DNA from: Methanosarcinales archaeon
Lineage (GTDB): Archaea > Halobacteriota > Syntropharchaeia > Alkanophagales > Methanospirareceae
DNA length: 10,532 bases
Direction of reading: 5' to 3'
Assembly (NCBI GenBank): GCA_025464275.1
Contig: JAODGR010000028.1
Coordinates: 1-10,532 of the forward strand
In this document: in pieces, positions 1-5,587 of the stretch
How positions within the stretch are numbered: the first letter of the stretch is position 1
How the letters are laid out: each line of letters begins with the position of its first letter
Translations under genes and position numbers: made by a program
Notes under the pieces: model-generated
The model's input: only the letters and a program-made list of their open reading frames with translations
Databases searched by the model: none
What the model was told of the DNA's origin: nothing

Positions 1-635
1 GCCTTATCTGGTCGTTTTATAGCGGTATCTTGATTAGGAATTACTAAATCTATTCGTTTCAGTATTTTTTTGGCGTCTTTTGAGGGGCTTTCACAAGGAA
101 CACCGATACTTTTCAGCAAATATTCGATGATACGCTCAAAAGTTTTTCCTCCTCTGGCTTTTCGAGTTTGGGAGGAATCAAATTCCATTTTTTGAACCAC
201 CGGATAGAAGTGCTTGCATATCTCTTTACTAAAATTTTTTGTGTCAGGAAATTTTTTGTTAAGTTCCTTTAAAAGTTCAGCGTTTTTTGAGACCCACTCA
301 TCAATTATTGCAAGAAAAAGGTTTTCTTCATTTCTCAAATAGATATTGAATGCTTTGCGTTCTAATGTAATAACGCACTCAGAAAAATGCTGTTTAATAT
401 ATTCGGGCTTGAGTAGTTCAGGATTTTCTTTTTGGATGGCATCTCTCGCGGAGTCTAATATTTTTTGAAGCTTAGGCATTCTTGCCTTAGCTGTATAGAT
501 AATTTTCTCATCTTTGGTAGAAAGACTCTTTCGATAATTTTGGTCTCCAGGATTAAGAGGCTTGCTACTGAGGCAATCATAGAAAAATTCCCAAAGAATT
601 CCCTTTGCTAAACCAAGCATATCCTTATCTTTCAT
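1..635 (-). CDS. Probable type II restriction endonuclease, PD-(D/E)XK-like, cut off by window edge
   Basis: I translated this frame by hand. It is open from an ATG at 635 to the left edge, giving 211 codons with no stop. The first ~150 residues are a helical, Lys/Glu-rich region I do not recognise. Residues ~157-200 look like the start of a restriction-endonuclease core: a basic R-K-A-R-G-G-K segment, then F-E (Glu167) in an amphipathic helix, then K-R-I-D-L-V-I-P around Asp196. That resembles the 'RaGr-FE ... D-hh-P' arrangement of EcoRII-C-like enzymes, where the Asp is catalytic and an E/S-x-K follows. The second half of the site would lie beyond the window. The ATG overlaps the radC stop by 11 nt and has a strong GGAGG ribosome site, so it is probably coupled to radC. 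The gene is A+T-rich, like radC and unlike the genes to the right. No methyltransferase is visible. The nuclease assignment is inferred from motif shape only. Confidence 0.6.
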   Translation of the reverse strand, partial: MKDKDMLGLAKGILWEFFYDCLSSKPLNPGDQNYRKSLSTKDEKIIYTAKARMPKLQKILDSARDAIQKENPELLKPEYIKQHFSECVITLERKAFNIYLRNEENLFLAIIDEWVSKNAELLKELNKKFPDTKNFSKEICKHFYPVVQKMEFDSSQTRKARGGKTFERIIEYLLKSIGVPCESPSKDAKKILKRIDLVIPNQDTAIKRPDK

Positions 636-1353
636 TATTTCCTCCATCAAATATCCCTCTTTCCTTTAGACTTATAAAGTCTTTGTCTGTTATTATAATA
701 TGGTCCTTAACATCAATTCCTATGATTTCCCCCGCCTTCACAAGCCTTTTAGTAAGTTCTATATCATCTTCACTTGGCGTGGGGTCTCCTGAAGGATGAT
801 TATGAATAAAAATACAAGAGCTTGCACTTGCAGAGATAGCCTCTTTAAAGACCTCTCTTGGATGAGCAATACTGGTATCAAGACTTCCTATTGATACTTC
901 TGAAACGGTAATCAGATGACTTCGAGTATCTAAAAGAAGAACTATAAAATGCTCTTTCTTCTTGCCTCGCAATCTGCTTTTAACCAGATTCACGGCATCT
1001 TCAGGAGTTCTGACTGTTTTTCTCTCTTTTTCGCACAAATAACTTTCTTCTACTCTTTTAGCGAGTTCAAAAGAAGCTTTGAGTTGAGCCGCTTTTGCCA
1101 CACCAATTCCTCTCACTTTAGACAATTCTTCAATGGAAGCATCAGCGATTCCTTTAAGGTTGCCAAATTCACTTAAAAGTCTCTGAGCAGTTACCATCAC
1201 CGATTCACCTGCAATACCTCGCCCTAAGACCAAGGCTAAAATTTCCTGTGCTGAAAGAGCTTCTGAGCCGAACTTTAAAAGTCGCTCCCTCGGTCGCTCC
1301 GAGACTGGTAAATCATGAATAGTAAAGGACTTCTTTTTAGTTGGCTCTGGCAT
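625..1353 (-). CDS. radC: RadC family protein (UPF0758), JAMM/MPN metalloprotease-like domain
   Basis: At 242 residues the protein has normal RadC length. The N-terminal half (~10-100) has the family's L-P-x-S-E-R-P-R-E-R-L opening and a helix-hairpin-helix around V-R-G-I-G-V (80-85). The C-terminal JAMM domain is complete: Glu152 in S-E-V-S-I-G, then H184-N-H186-P-S-G-D-P-T-P-S194-E-D-D197, the expected Zn ligands and catalytic set. RadC's biochemical role is unsettled; the old DNA-repair assignment in E. coli has been questioned, and the family is frequent in mobile and defence islands. The start ATG lies inside the last codons of the Ku-ligase gene (17 nt overlap), and the end overlaps the nuclease start by 11 nt. 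The sequence is rich in AAA, TTT and CTT-type codons and contrasts with the Ku-ligase gene, suggesting a foreign and perhaps bacterial origin. The family call is secure; function is open. Confidence 0.95.
   Translation of the reverse strand: MPEPTKKKSFTIHDLPVSERPRERLLKFGSEALSAQEILALVLGRGIAGESVMVTAQRLLSEFGNLKGIADASIEELSKVRGIGVAKAAQLKASFELAKRVEESYLCEKERKTVRTPEDAVNLVKSRLRGKKKEHFIVLLLDTRSHLITVSEVSIGSLDTSIAHPREVFKEAISASASSCIFIHNHPSGDPTPSEDDIELTKRLVKAGEIIGIDVKDHIIITDKDFISLKERGIFDGGNNER
641..645 (-). promoter_or_regulatory. Shine-Dalgarno GGAGG for the restriction-endonuclease-like gene
   Basis: On the minus strand GGAGG ends 5 nt before the ATG at 635 and lies inside the last codons of radC. It fixes the downstream start and supports translational coupling of the two genes. 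Confidence 0.65.
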
Positions 1354-3340
1354 CTTTGTAGTTGGAATTGGGAACCCTCCCCCTCCTGTACGCCTCCAGC
1401 TTTGCCTTCACCCATGCGTATGGAATAGTACTGCCGCCCTTCAGCAGTGTGGGCTGCTCAACGAGGTAATCCTCACACAGTCGCTCATGTTCGTACGGAG
1501 TCACTGCCTGCCCCTCCTCATGATTGAATATCTCAATGCACTCCTCAATTCTCCCCTTCCACAACTGGTCGAAACTGCATTCTTCTACTGGCTTGTCCCA
1601 TCTCAGCCCCTTAAAACTCGGCGCTCTTAACTCACCACCACCGGTCATCTCGAGATACTGTATCTCACCCACGAGATGTGGCTTGAGCCATTTCATCCCC
1701 TTGGGTGCTTTCTCTGGGTTAACCACCTGTGGTTTATCTGTTCTCAACTTCGAATCCCTTATCTCGCGCTTCAGCATCTTTATTAAGTGCTCATTGAAGC
1801 CCGTCCCCACACTGCCTGTATAAACCAGTTCAGCATCACGGTAGAGAGCCATTCCCAGAGCACTTATCTCACGTCTCTCTGTGGTATACCCCACGAGCAC
1901 CACATCAATGGTCTTCAAATTCTTCAGCTTGAGCCAGTCCCATCTCCTCCTCCCCGGATGGTATGCACTTCCCACCCTCTTGGCAATCACTCCTTCCATA
2001 CCCCTCTTCCTCATCTCATTCCAGAGCTTCCTTCCATCACCCTCATAGGCAATTTTCATCACGTGCTCACCATCCTGCACCGTTTCATCCAGTATCCTCT
2101 TCCGCTCGCTCAGCGGCTTCTCCACCAGATCCTCACCACCTCGCGCCAGGATGTCAAACACCACGTAGGTTGCAGGTATACCCTTTGACCTGCCTTCTAT
2201 CAGTATCTCAGAACTAATCTGCTCCCTTTTCTGTAAGAGATTGAAATCAGGAACTCCTTCTTCATTAAAGCACACAATCTCACCATCCAGCACACAGTTA
2301 TGCGTTAGTTTCCCCAGTTCCTTCACTATCAGCGGGTATCTCCTGCTTATATCCCTCCCTCTTCTGTTGATCAATTTCACATCCTCGTACACCTCGGCGA
2401 TACATCTCGTGCCATCCATCTTCGGCTCAAAGATGTAGCCTTCTTCATCGAGCACACCTTCCGTCCCCTTTTCACATAGCATCGGGAGATATTCACGGGT
2501 GATATGCCCTGTGCTTCTTACATGCTCTACCGCCGCTGTCACTGTTGCCGATGCTGACGGAACCGAACCCTCCATGCCCATCCCCACACTCGCTTTCAGT
2601 GCCTCCACGAGGCTCTTCTCACCCTCCTTCGCTGGTATTTCTCCTATCTCTATCGTCTCACCTTCCATCTTCCGCCTTATCAACTCCTTCAGCCGTTCCA
2701 TGAATGTGTCCCTGAATTCCTCGGGATGGAATTCCTCTTTGAGGTGCTTCCTTATGAGAAGTTCACCCAGCTCTCTCTCATCAGCTCCAATTTCTGGTCT
2801 CTCTACCCCAGCCATGACCTCTCCGATATCCCTGATATACTGGTGATAATGGAGAATAGATAAAAGCAACCCCTCTCCAAAGGGCTGTATCGCACACATA
2901 TACTCCTTGTTCCGCATCACAAATTTACCTATTGCCGCCACACCCATCTCATCCAGCAGCTCTCTGAAGAGGAAATAAGCACGCTCGCTCCTCTCCTTCG
3001 GCACTACAAAATAACTCTTATCGTAATAAATCGGCTCCAACTCCGTTTTAGCCACAAATTCTATTATCTCCAGATTCTCCTTGCCCTCCGGTTTTAATCT
3101 ATCCACCTCCTCTCGCGTGAGGATAAAATAATTGCCCTTTTCCAGTTCTAATCCGGTAACAATATCGTCCCACCCCACCTCTTCTCCCCCTGCTTCGCAG
3201 ACCCTCTTATATCGTACCGGCGATTTATGCTCCCTGCATAGCAACCTGAAATCCACTCTCCGTGACTCCACGGCTGAATATAACTTTACCGGTATATTCA
3301 CCAGTCCCCAGCTTATGGAACCACTCCAAACCGCTTTCAT
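1337..3340 (-). CDS. Ku-ATP-dependent DNA ligase fusion (single-chain NHEJ protein)
   Basis: One uninterrupted 667-residue frame. Residues 1-~235 are a prokaryotic Ku core: W-S-G-S-I-S-W-G-L-V-N-I-P-V-K-L-Y at 5-21 and the F-H-P-E-E-F-R-D-T segment at 204-212. A ~45-residue linker rich in Ala, Gly, Ser and Val follows. Residues ~283-600 are a LigD-type ligase: motif I E-P-K307-M-D-G with the nucleotidyl lysine, D-G-E at 352-354, F-D-I-L at 395-398, E-G-V-I-A-K at 449-454, W-L-K-L-K at 469-473, and a C-terminal OB fold ending in the L-R-x-P-S-F-x-G-L-R signature (571-580). Residues ~600-667 are an extra tail I do not recognise. Ku normally binds double-strand ends as a separate dimer and recruits LigD; here both are in one chain. 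No LigD polymerase or phosphoesterase domain is present here. The start matches the conserved Ku N-terminus and has a TATA-like box ~27 nt upstream, so the mRNA may be leaderless. Confidence 0.95.
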   Translation of the reverse strand: MKAVWSGSISWGLVNIPVKLYSAVESRRVDFRLLCREHKSPVRYKRVCEAGGEEVGWDDIVTGLELEKGNYFILTREEVDRLKPEGKENLEIIEFVAKTELEPIYYDKSYFVVPKERSERAYFLFRELLDEMGVAAIGKFVMRNKEYMCAIQPFGEGLLLSILHYHQYIRDIGEVMAGVERPEIGADERELGELLIRKHLKEEFHPEEFRDTFMERLKELIRRKMEGETIEIGEIPAKEGEKSLVEALKASVGMGMEGSVPSASATVTAAVEHVRSTGHITREYLPMLCEKGTEGVLDEEGYIFEPKMDGTRCIAEVYEDVKLINRRGRDISRRYPLIVKELGKLTHNCVLDGEIVCFNEEGVPDFNLLQKREQISSEILIEGRSKGIPATYVVFDILARGGEDLVEKPLSERKRILDETVQDGEHVMKIAYEGDGRKLWNEMRKRGMEGVIAKRVGSAYHPGRRRWDWLKLKNLKTIDVVLVGYTTERREISALGMALYRDAELVYTGSVGTGFNEHLIKMLKREIRDSKLRTDKPQVVNPEKAPKGMKWLKPHLVGEIQYLEMTGGGELRAPSFKGLRWDKPVEECSFDQLWKGRIEECIEIFNHEEGQAVTPYEHERLCEDYLVEQPTLLKGGSTIPYAWVKAKLEAYRRGRVPNSNYKDARAN

Positions 3341-3360
3341 GCAGTCATCCGTTCATCCGT

Positions 3361-3374
3361 ATATAGTATAAATA
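3361..3374 (-). promoter_or_regulatory. Archaeal TATA box for the Ku-ligase gene
   Basis: The minus strand reads TATTTATACTATAT. Its centre (~3368) lies about 27 nt upstream of the A of the start codon at 3340, so initiation would fall on or beside the ATG. No Shine-Dalgarno precedes the ATG, consistent with a leaderless message. This is inferred from sequence and spacing only. Confidence 0.55.
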
Positions 3375-3448
3375 ACATAACAAATTGAGAACATAAAAAT
3401 CACCCCACCATTGCACTCAATTCATCCCTGATGAAGCCATTCATTGCC

Positions 3449-4165
3449 TCACAGTACCCGTACCGGGTCTTTTAATGCACCGGTGCCAGCGGCTGATTCG
3501 ATTGCATAACCACATGTGCTGATGGCAATCACCCCCCTCGCTCGCTTATCTATTGCGCATGCAATGATTGCGAATCTGGCACCGTTGCTCTCGCCCATAT
3601 ATACAATACGACTGCCATCTATCTCTGGCTGCTCACGCATCACCGCCGCCGCCAGCAGTGCATCGTGCACCATCTTATGCTCCTCTGGCACTTCACCTCC
3701 GCGAAACAGTTTCAGGTCGCGCTGTACATCGATAACGCCCAGGTTCCGCTGGTCTATTGCGAGACTTGCATAGCCGAGGCTGCACAGATATCTCGCCAGT
3801 CTCTGCTCACCCTCCTTCGTTACTCCCGCTCCTGGCAGTAGAACAACTCCAGGCACTCTCTCACTCCTATTCGGCTCGTTTATCAACTTCGGCACGCGCA
3901 ATAGACCCACTATCTGCGTGCCCATACTTGTATACACCACCTCACTCAGTGTGTAATTATCACCACTCTCAAGCGGTCTTAGCCGATATTCCACTCTTGA
4001 TGCTGGATATTCCAGTGCACCCCCTCCCTCATCCTCCCTCTCGGCATGGTTATGGCTATGGTTATAGTTATAGTTATGTTTCGTGATACAGCCCGAAGAG
4101 GCGGCAATGATGAGCAGGAAGATCAGTATGGTTACGGTCAGCGGTCCTCTTCTCCTTGCACTCAT
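3449..4165 (-). CDS. Alpha/beta-hydrolase lipoprotein, apparently C-terminally truncated
   Basis: This protein is about 238 residues from the ATG at 4165; a GTG one codon earlier (4168) is also possible. Numbering below follows the GTG start. Residues 1-26 are a basic, then hydrophobic signal peptide ending in a lipobox-like A-S-S-G-C27, so the protein is probably lipid-anchored outside the membrane. A His/Asn/Tyr-rich stretch (31-41) follows. The fold region shows V-V-L-L-P-G-A-G (oxyanion loop, 108-115), L-G-Y-A-S-L-A-I-D (131-139) and the nucleophile elbow G192-E-S194-N-G196, as in dienelactone-hydrolase and peptidase-like hydrolases. The chain stops at 239, before the places where the catalytic Asp and His normally lie, so it is either inactive, a degraded gene, or affected by a frameshift. 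Another frame continues past this stop to 3400. Substrate cannot be told. Confidence 0.75.
   Translation of the reverse strand: MSARRRGPLTVTILIFLLIIAASSGCITKHNYNYNHSHNHAEREDEGGGALEYPASRVEYRLRPLESGDNYTLSEVVYTSMGTQIVGLLRVPKLINEPNRSERVPGVVLLPGAGVTKEGEQRLARYLCSLGYASLAIDQRNLGVIDVQRDLKLFRGGEVPEEHKMVHDALLAAAVMREQPEIDGSRIVYMGESNGARFAIIACAIDKRARGVIAISTCGYAIESAAGTGALKDPVRVL
4046..4081. repeat. Imperfect hexamer repeat (ATRGYT, six units) in the hydrolase gene
   Basis: The plus strand reads ATGGTT, ATGGCT, ATGGTT, ATAGTT, ATAGTT, ATGTTT in succession. Six bases are two codons, so the array encodes alternating His/Tyr and Asn/Ser just after the lipobox cysteine. Unit-number changes would keep the frame. 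Confidence 0.8.
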
Positions 4166-4233
4166 CACTCACGCTCGTACTCACATCGTTTCATATTCAT
4201 ACTTTAATTTTATTTTGTACATGTCCCCCGGTG

Positions 4234-4260
4234 TATACCTGCTATACCTGCTATACCTGC
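4234..4260. repeat. Three perfect copies of a 9-bp repeat across the atpC stop codon
   Basis: TATACCTGC occurs three times head to tail. On the coding strand this reads CAG-GTA-TAG, CAG-GTA-TAG, CAG-GTA-TAC. The first TAG ends subunit C and a second in-frame TAG follows 9 nt later. Confidence 0.85.
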
Positions 4261-5351
4261 ACCACCACGAGTTTCTCCGTCTCTTCGGACGGTAATTCGT
4301 TCTCCTTACACACCGCGATGGTACATAGCGCCTTTATCTCCAGCTCCTTCACGTAAAGATAGCCCAGTACAGTACCCATATCAACGGGATAGCCAGAGAG
4401 TACCTTCTTCACCCATCGTGTGAAGTATCGCATCAGTGCGAGTTCAAAAGGGATGAGCGATTTATGCTTCTGCTCCTCGTACTCCGGTATAACGTCACTT
4501 AAAACCGCTTTATAGGGCGATTCGGGTAGTAATTGTATGGTCGAGGTGAGGGTATCAGCCATGAGAGCGTTACGCACCGCGTCATCATCTGGGTTAAATG
4601 CATAGTAACATGGATAGGGGATGAAATATCTCTCCATCTCCTCTACCGTTATGCCCTCATCTTTACACCGGAGCATGGTCATCAGATTTACAATGTCCAG
4701 CTCCGTGCCTATGACCTTGCTCACTGTCTCCCGGTCCCTCTTCCTCAGATGCTCCCTCTTGCTCCATATGGATGCAAACAGCTCCTTATCAAGCGCGTTC
4801 TCGAGCACCCACAATCTACCGCTACTTCTGTATTCCTGCATTGCATTCTCCAGTACACTCCTATATGGCTCTTCTAAACGCTTTATCAGGGTATCCAGCG
4901 AATCTGCTTCATCCAGCATCTTCGGGCTCATCCTTATACTCTCATGTCGTTTGAAAAACGAGTCAACCGGGAATAAGGTCGTGGCACCGGTGCCAGCAGT
5001 GGTGGTGAAGCTGATACCCGCTGCTTTTGCCCTTATTACTGCCTTTACATTCATCTCCTCGAAGCGCCTGAATACCTCGATTATAAAATCCCGTAACGAC
5101 CCTTCCGTTGACCTTATCACCATCAGATACTGGTCCATCAGTTCTTGCTTCAGTGCACCCTCTATCATCTGCGCATTCACCTCTGTCATGTTCAGCTTCG
5201 TGATGCATGCTTTATACGGGCTCTCCATCAATAGGGTGATGAAATCGTCCTTACGTGCATCTACAAGTGCCCTCCAATCCTTGTCACTCAGTAAATCGCC
5301 CATTCGAGCTCTCACCCGTGCATATACATATGCGTATCTCGATACACTCAT
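4251..5351 (-). CDS. atpC: A-type ATP synthase subunit C (V-type subunit d homologue)
   Basis: The protein has 366 residues from the ATG at 5351, close to usual for archaeal subunit C. It is the mostly helical socket that joins the central stalk (D/F) to the membrane rotor ring. It opens with S-R-Y-A-Y-V-Y-A-R-V-R-A-R, typical of the family, and continues with alternating short helices and family-like segments such as L-M-E-S-P-Y-K, N-V-K-A-V-I-R-A-K, E-L-D-I-V-N-L-M-T-M-L-R-C-K and, near the end, G-Y-L-Y-V-K-E-L-E-I-K-A-L. I chose ATG 5351 over an upstream TTG (5375) because GGTGAGG sits 5 nt before it. Subunit C genes normally lie in a cluster (H-I-K-E-C-F-A-B-D); none of the other subunits is here, so this copy stands alone, directly downstream of tRNA-Pro on the same strand. 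There is no obvious terminator after it. Confidence 0.92.
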   Translation of the reverse strand: MSVSRYAYVYARVRARMGDLLSDKDWRALVDARKDDFITLLMESPYKACITKLNMTEVNAQMIEGALKQELMDQYLMVIRSTEGSLRDFIIEVFRRFEEMNVKAVIRAKAAGISFTTTAGTGATTLFPVDSFFKRHESIRMSPKMLDEADSLDTLIKRLEEPYRSVLENAMQEYRSSGRLWVLENALDKELFASIWSKREHLRKRDRETVSKVIGTELDIVNLMTMLRCKDEGITVEEMERYFIPYPCYYAFNPDDDAVRNALMADTLTSTIQLLPESPYKAVLSDVIPEYEEQKHKSLIPFELALMRYFTRWVKKVLSGYPVDMGTVLGYLYVKELEIKALCTIAVCKENELPSEETEKLVVVQV

Positions 5352-5356
5352 CTCTT

Positions 5357-5363
5357 CCTCACC
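5357..5363 (-). promoter_or_regulatory. Shine-Dalgarno GGTGAGG deciding the atpC start
   Basis: GGTGAGG lies 5 nt before ATG 5351 on the minus strand. It favours this start over the TTG at 5375, which would place the site inside the coding sequence. Confidence 0.6.
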
Positions 5364-5398
5364 GGGGATGACCAATTAACGGCAGATAAGGATGACAG

Positions 5399-5472
5399 TG
5401 GGGCTGCGGAGATTTGAACTCCGGTTACCAGCTCCCCGAGCTGGGAGGATAACCTGGCTACCTTACAGCCCC
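5399..5472 (-). tRNA. tRNA-Pro (anticodon GGG), no encoded CCA
   Basis: The 74-nt cloverleaf folds by eye. Acceptor stem GGGGCTG pairs perfectly with CAGCCCC and the discriminator is A (5399). The D arm has the archaeal tRNA-Pro-like A-G-G-T-A-G-C-C-A-G-G-T-T-A-T-C-C-T pattern. The anticodon stem is CCAGC/GCTGG around a 7-nt loop TCGGGGA, anticodon GGG. The variable loop has 4 nt, and the T arm is CGGAG-TTCAAAT-CTCCG. The bases after the discriminator are CTG, so CCA must be added enzymatically. Position 33, nearly always U, is C here. It would read CCC and CCU codons. No intron is visible. Confidence 0.93.
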
Positions 5473-5502
5473 ATCGCTGCGCTATTTACTCCACTACACC
5501 AC

Positions 5503-5519
5503 ATTTAATATATATTATC
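5503..5519 (-). promoter_or_regulatory. TATA box, probably for tRNA-Pro
   Basis: The near-palindromic A/T run reads TAATATATATTAAAT on the minus strand. Its centre is ~38 nt upstream of the tRNA 5' end, so a start ~26 nt downstream would leave a ~12 nt leader for RNase P to remove. Because it is nearly symmetric it might also serve the divergent deoxyhypusine synthase gene. Confidence 0.5.
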
Positions 5520-5534
5520 ACTACTCCACTCCCC

Positions 5535-5543
5535 CTTAAATAA
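5535..5543 (+). promoter_or_regulatory. TATA-like box for deoxyhypusine synthase
   Basis: CTTAAATAA on the plus strand follows a run of C. Initiation ~26 nt downstream (~5566) would give a leader of about 20 nt. That leader contains AGGGGAT twice in tandem (5574-5587), directly against the ATG at 5588. Confidence 0.35.
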
Positions 5544-5587
5544 CATTACATTACCATCACCGATGGAGAGGATAGGGGATAGGGGAT

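Noticed and set aside
2480..2640. Ku-ligase fusion as two separate genes with an internal start
   Set aside because: The frame is open across the linker, no stop or ribosome site is seen before the ligase part, and no promoter-like tract is present.
3456..3468. ACCCG-tac-CGGGT hairpin as a terminator of the hydrolase gene
   Set aside because: A 5-bp stem with a 3-nt loop, lying inside coding sequence without a following T run, is too weak.
4242..4260. TAG readthrough (pyrrolysine-like) at the atpC end
   Set aside because: A second in-frame TAG follows three codons later and nothing like a PYLIS element or pyl gene is visible; tandem repeat explains it.
4621..5379. 252-codon open frame on the plus strand opposite atpC
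   Set aside because: It lies entirely antisense to a clear subunit C gene, and its Ser/Leu-rich product resembles no family; a shadow of codon bias.
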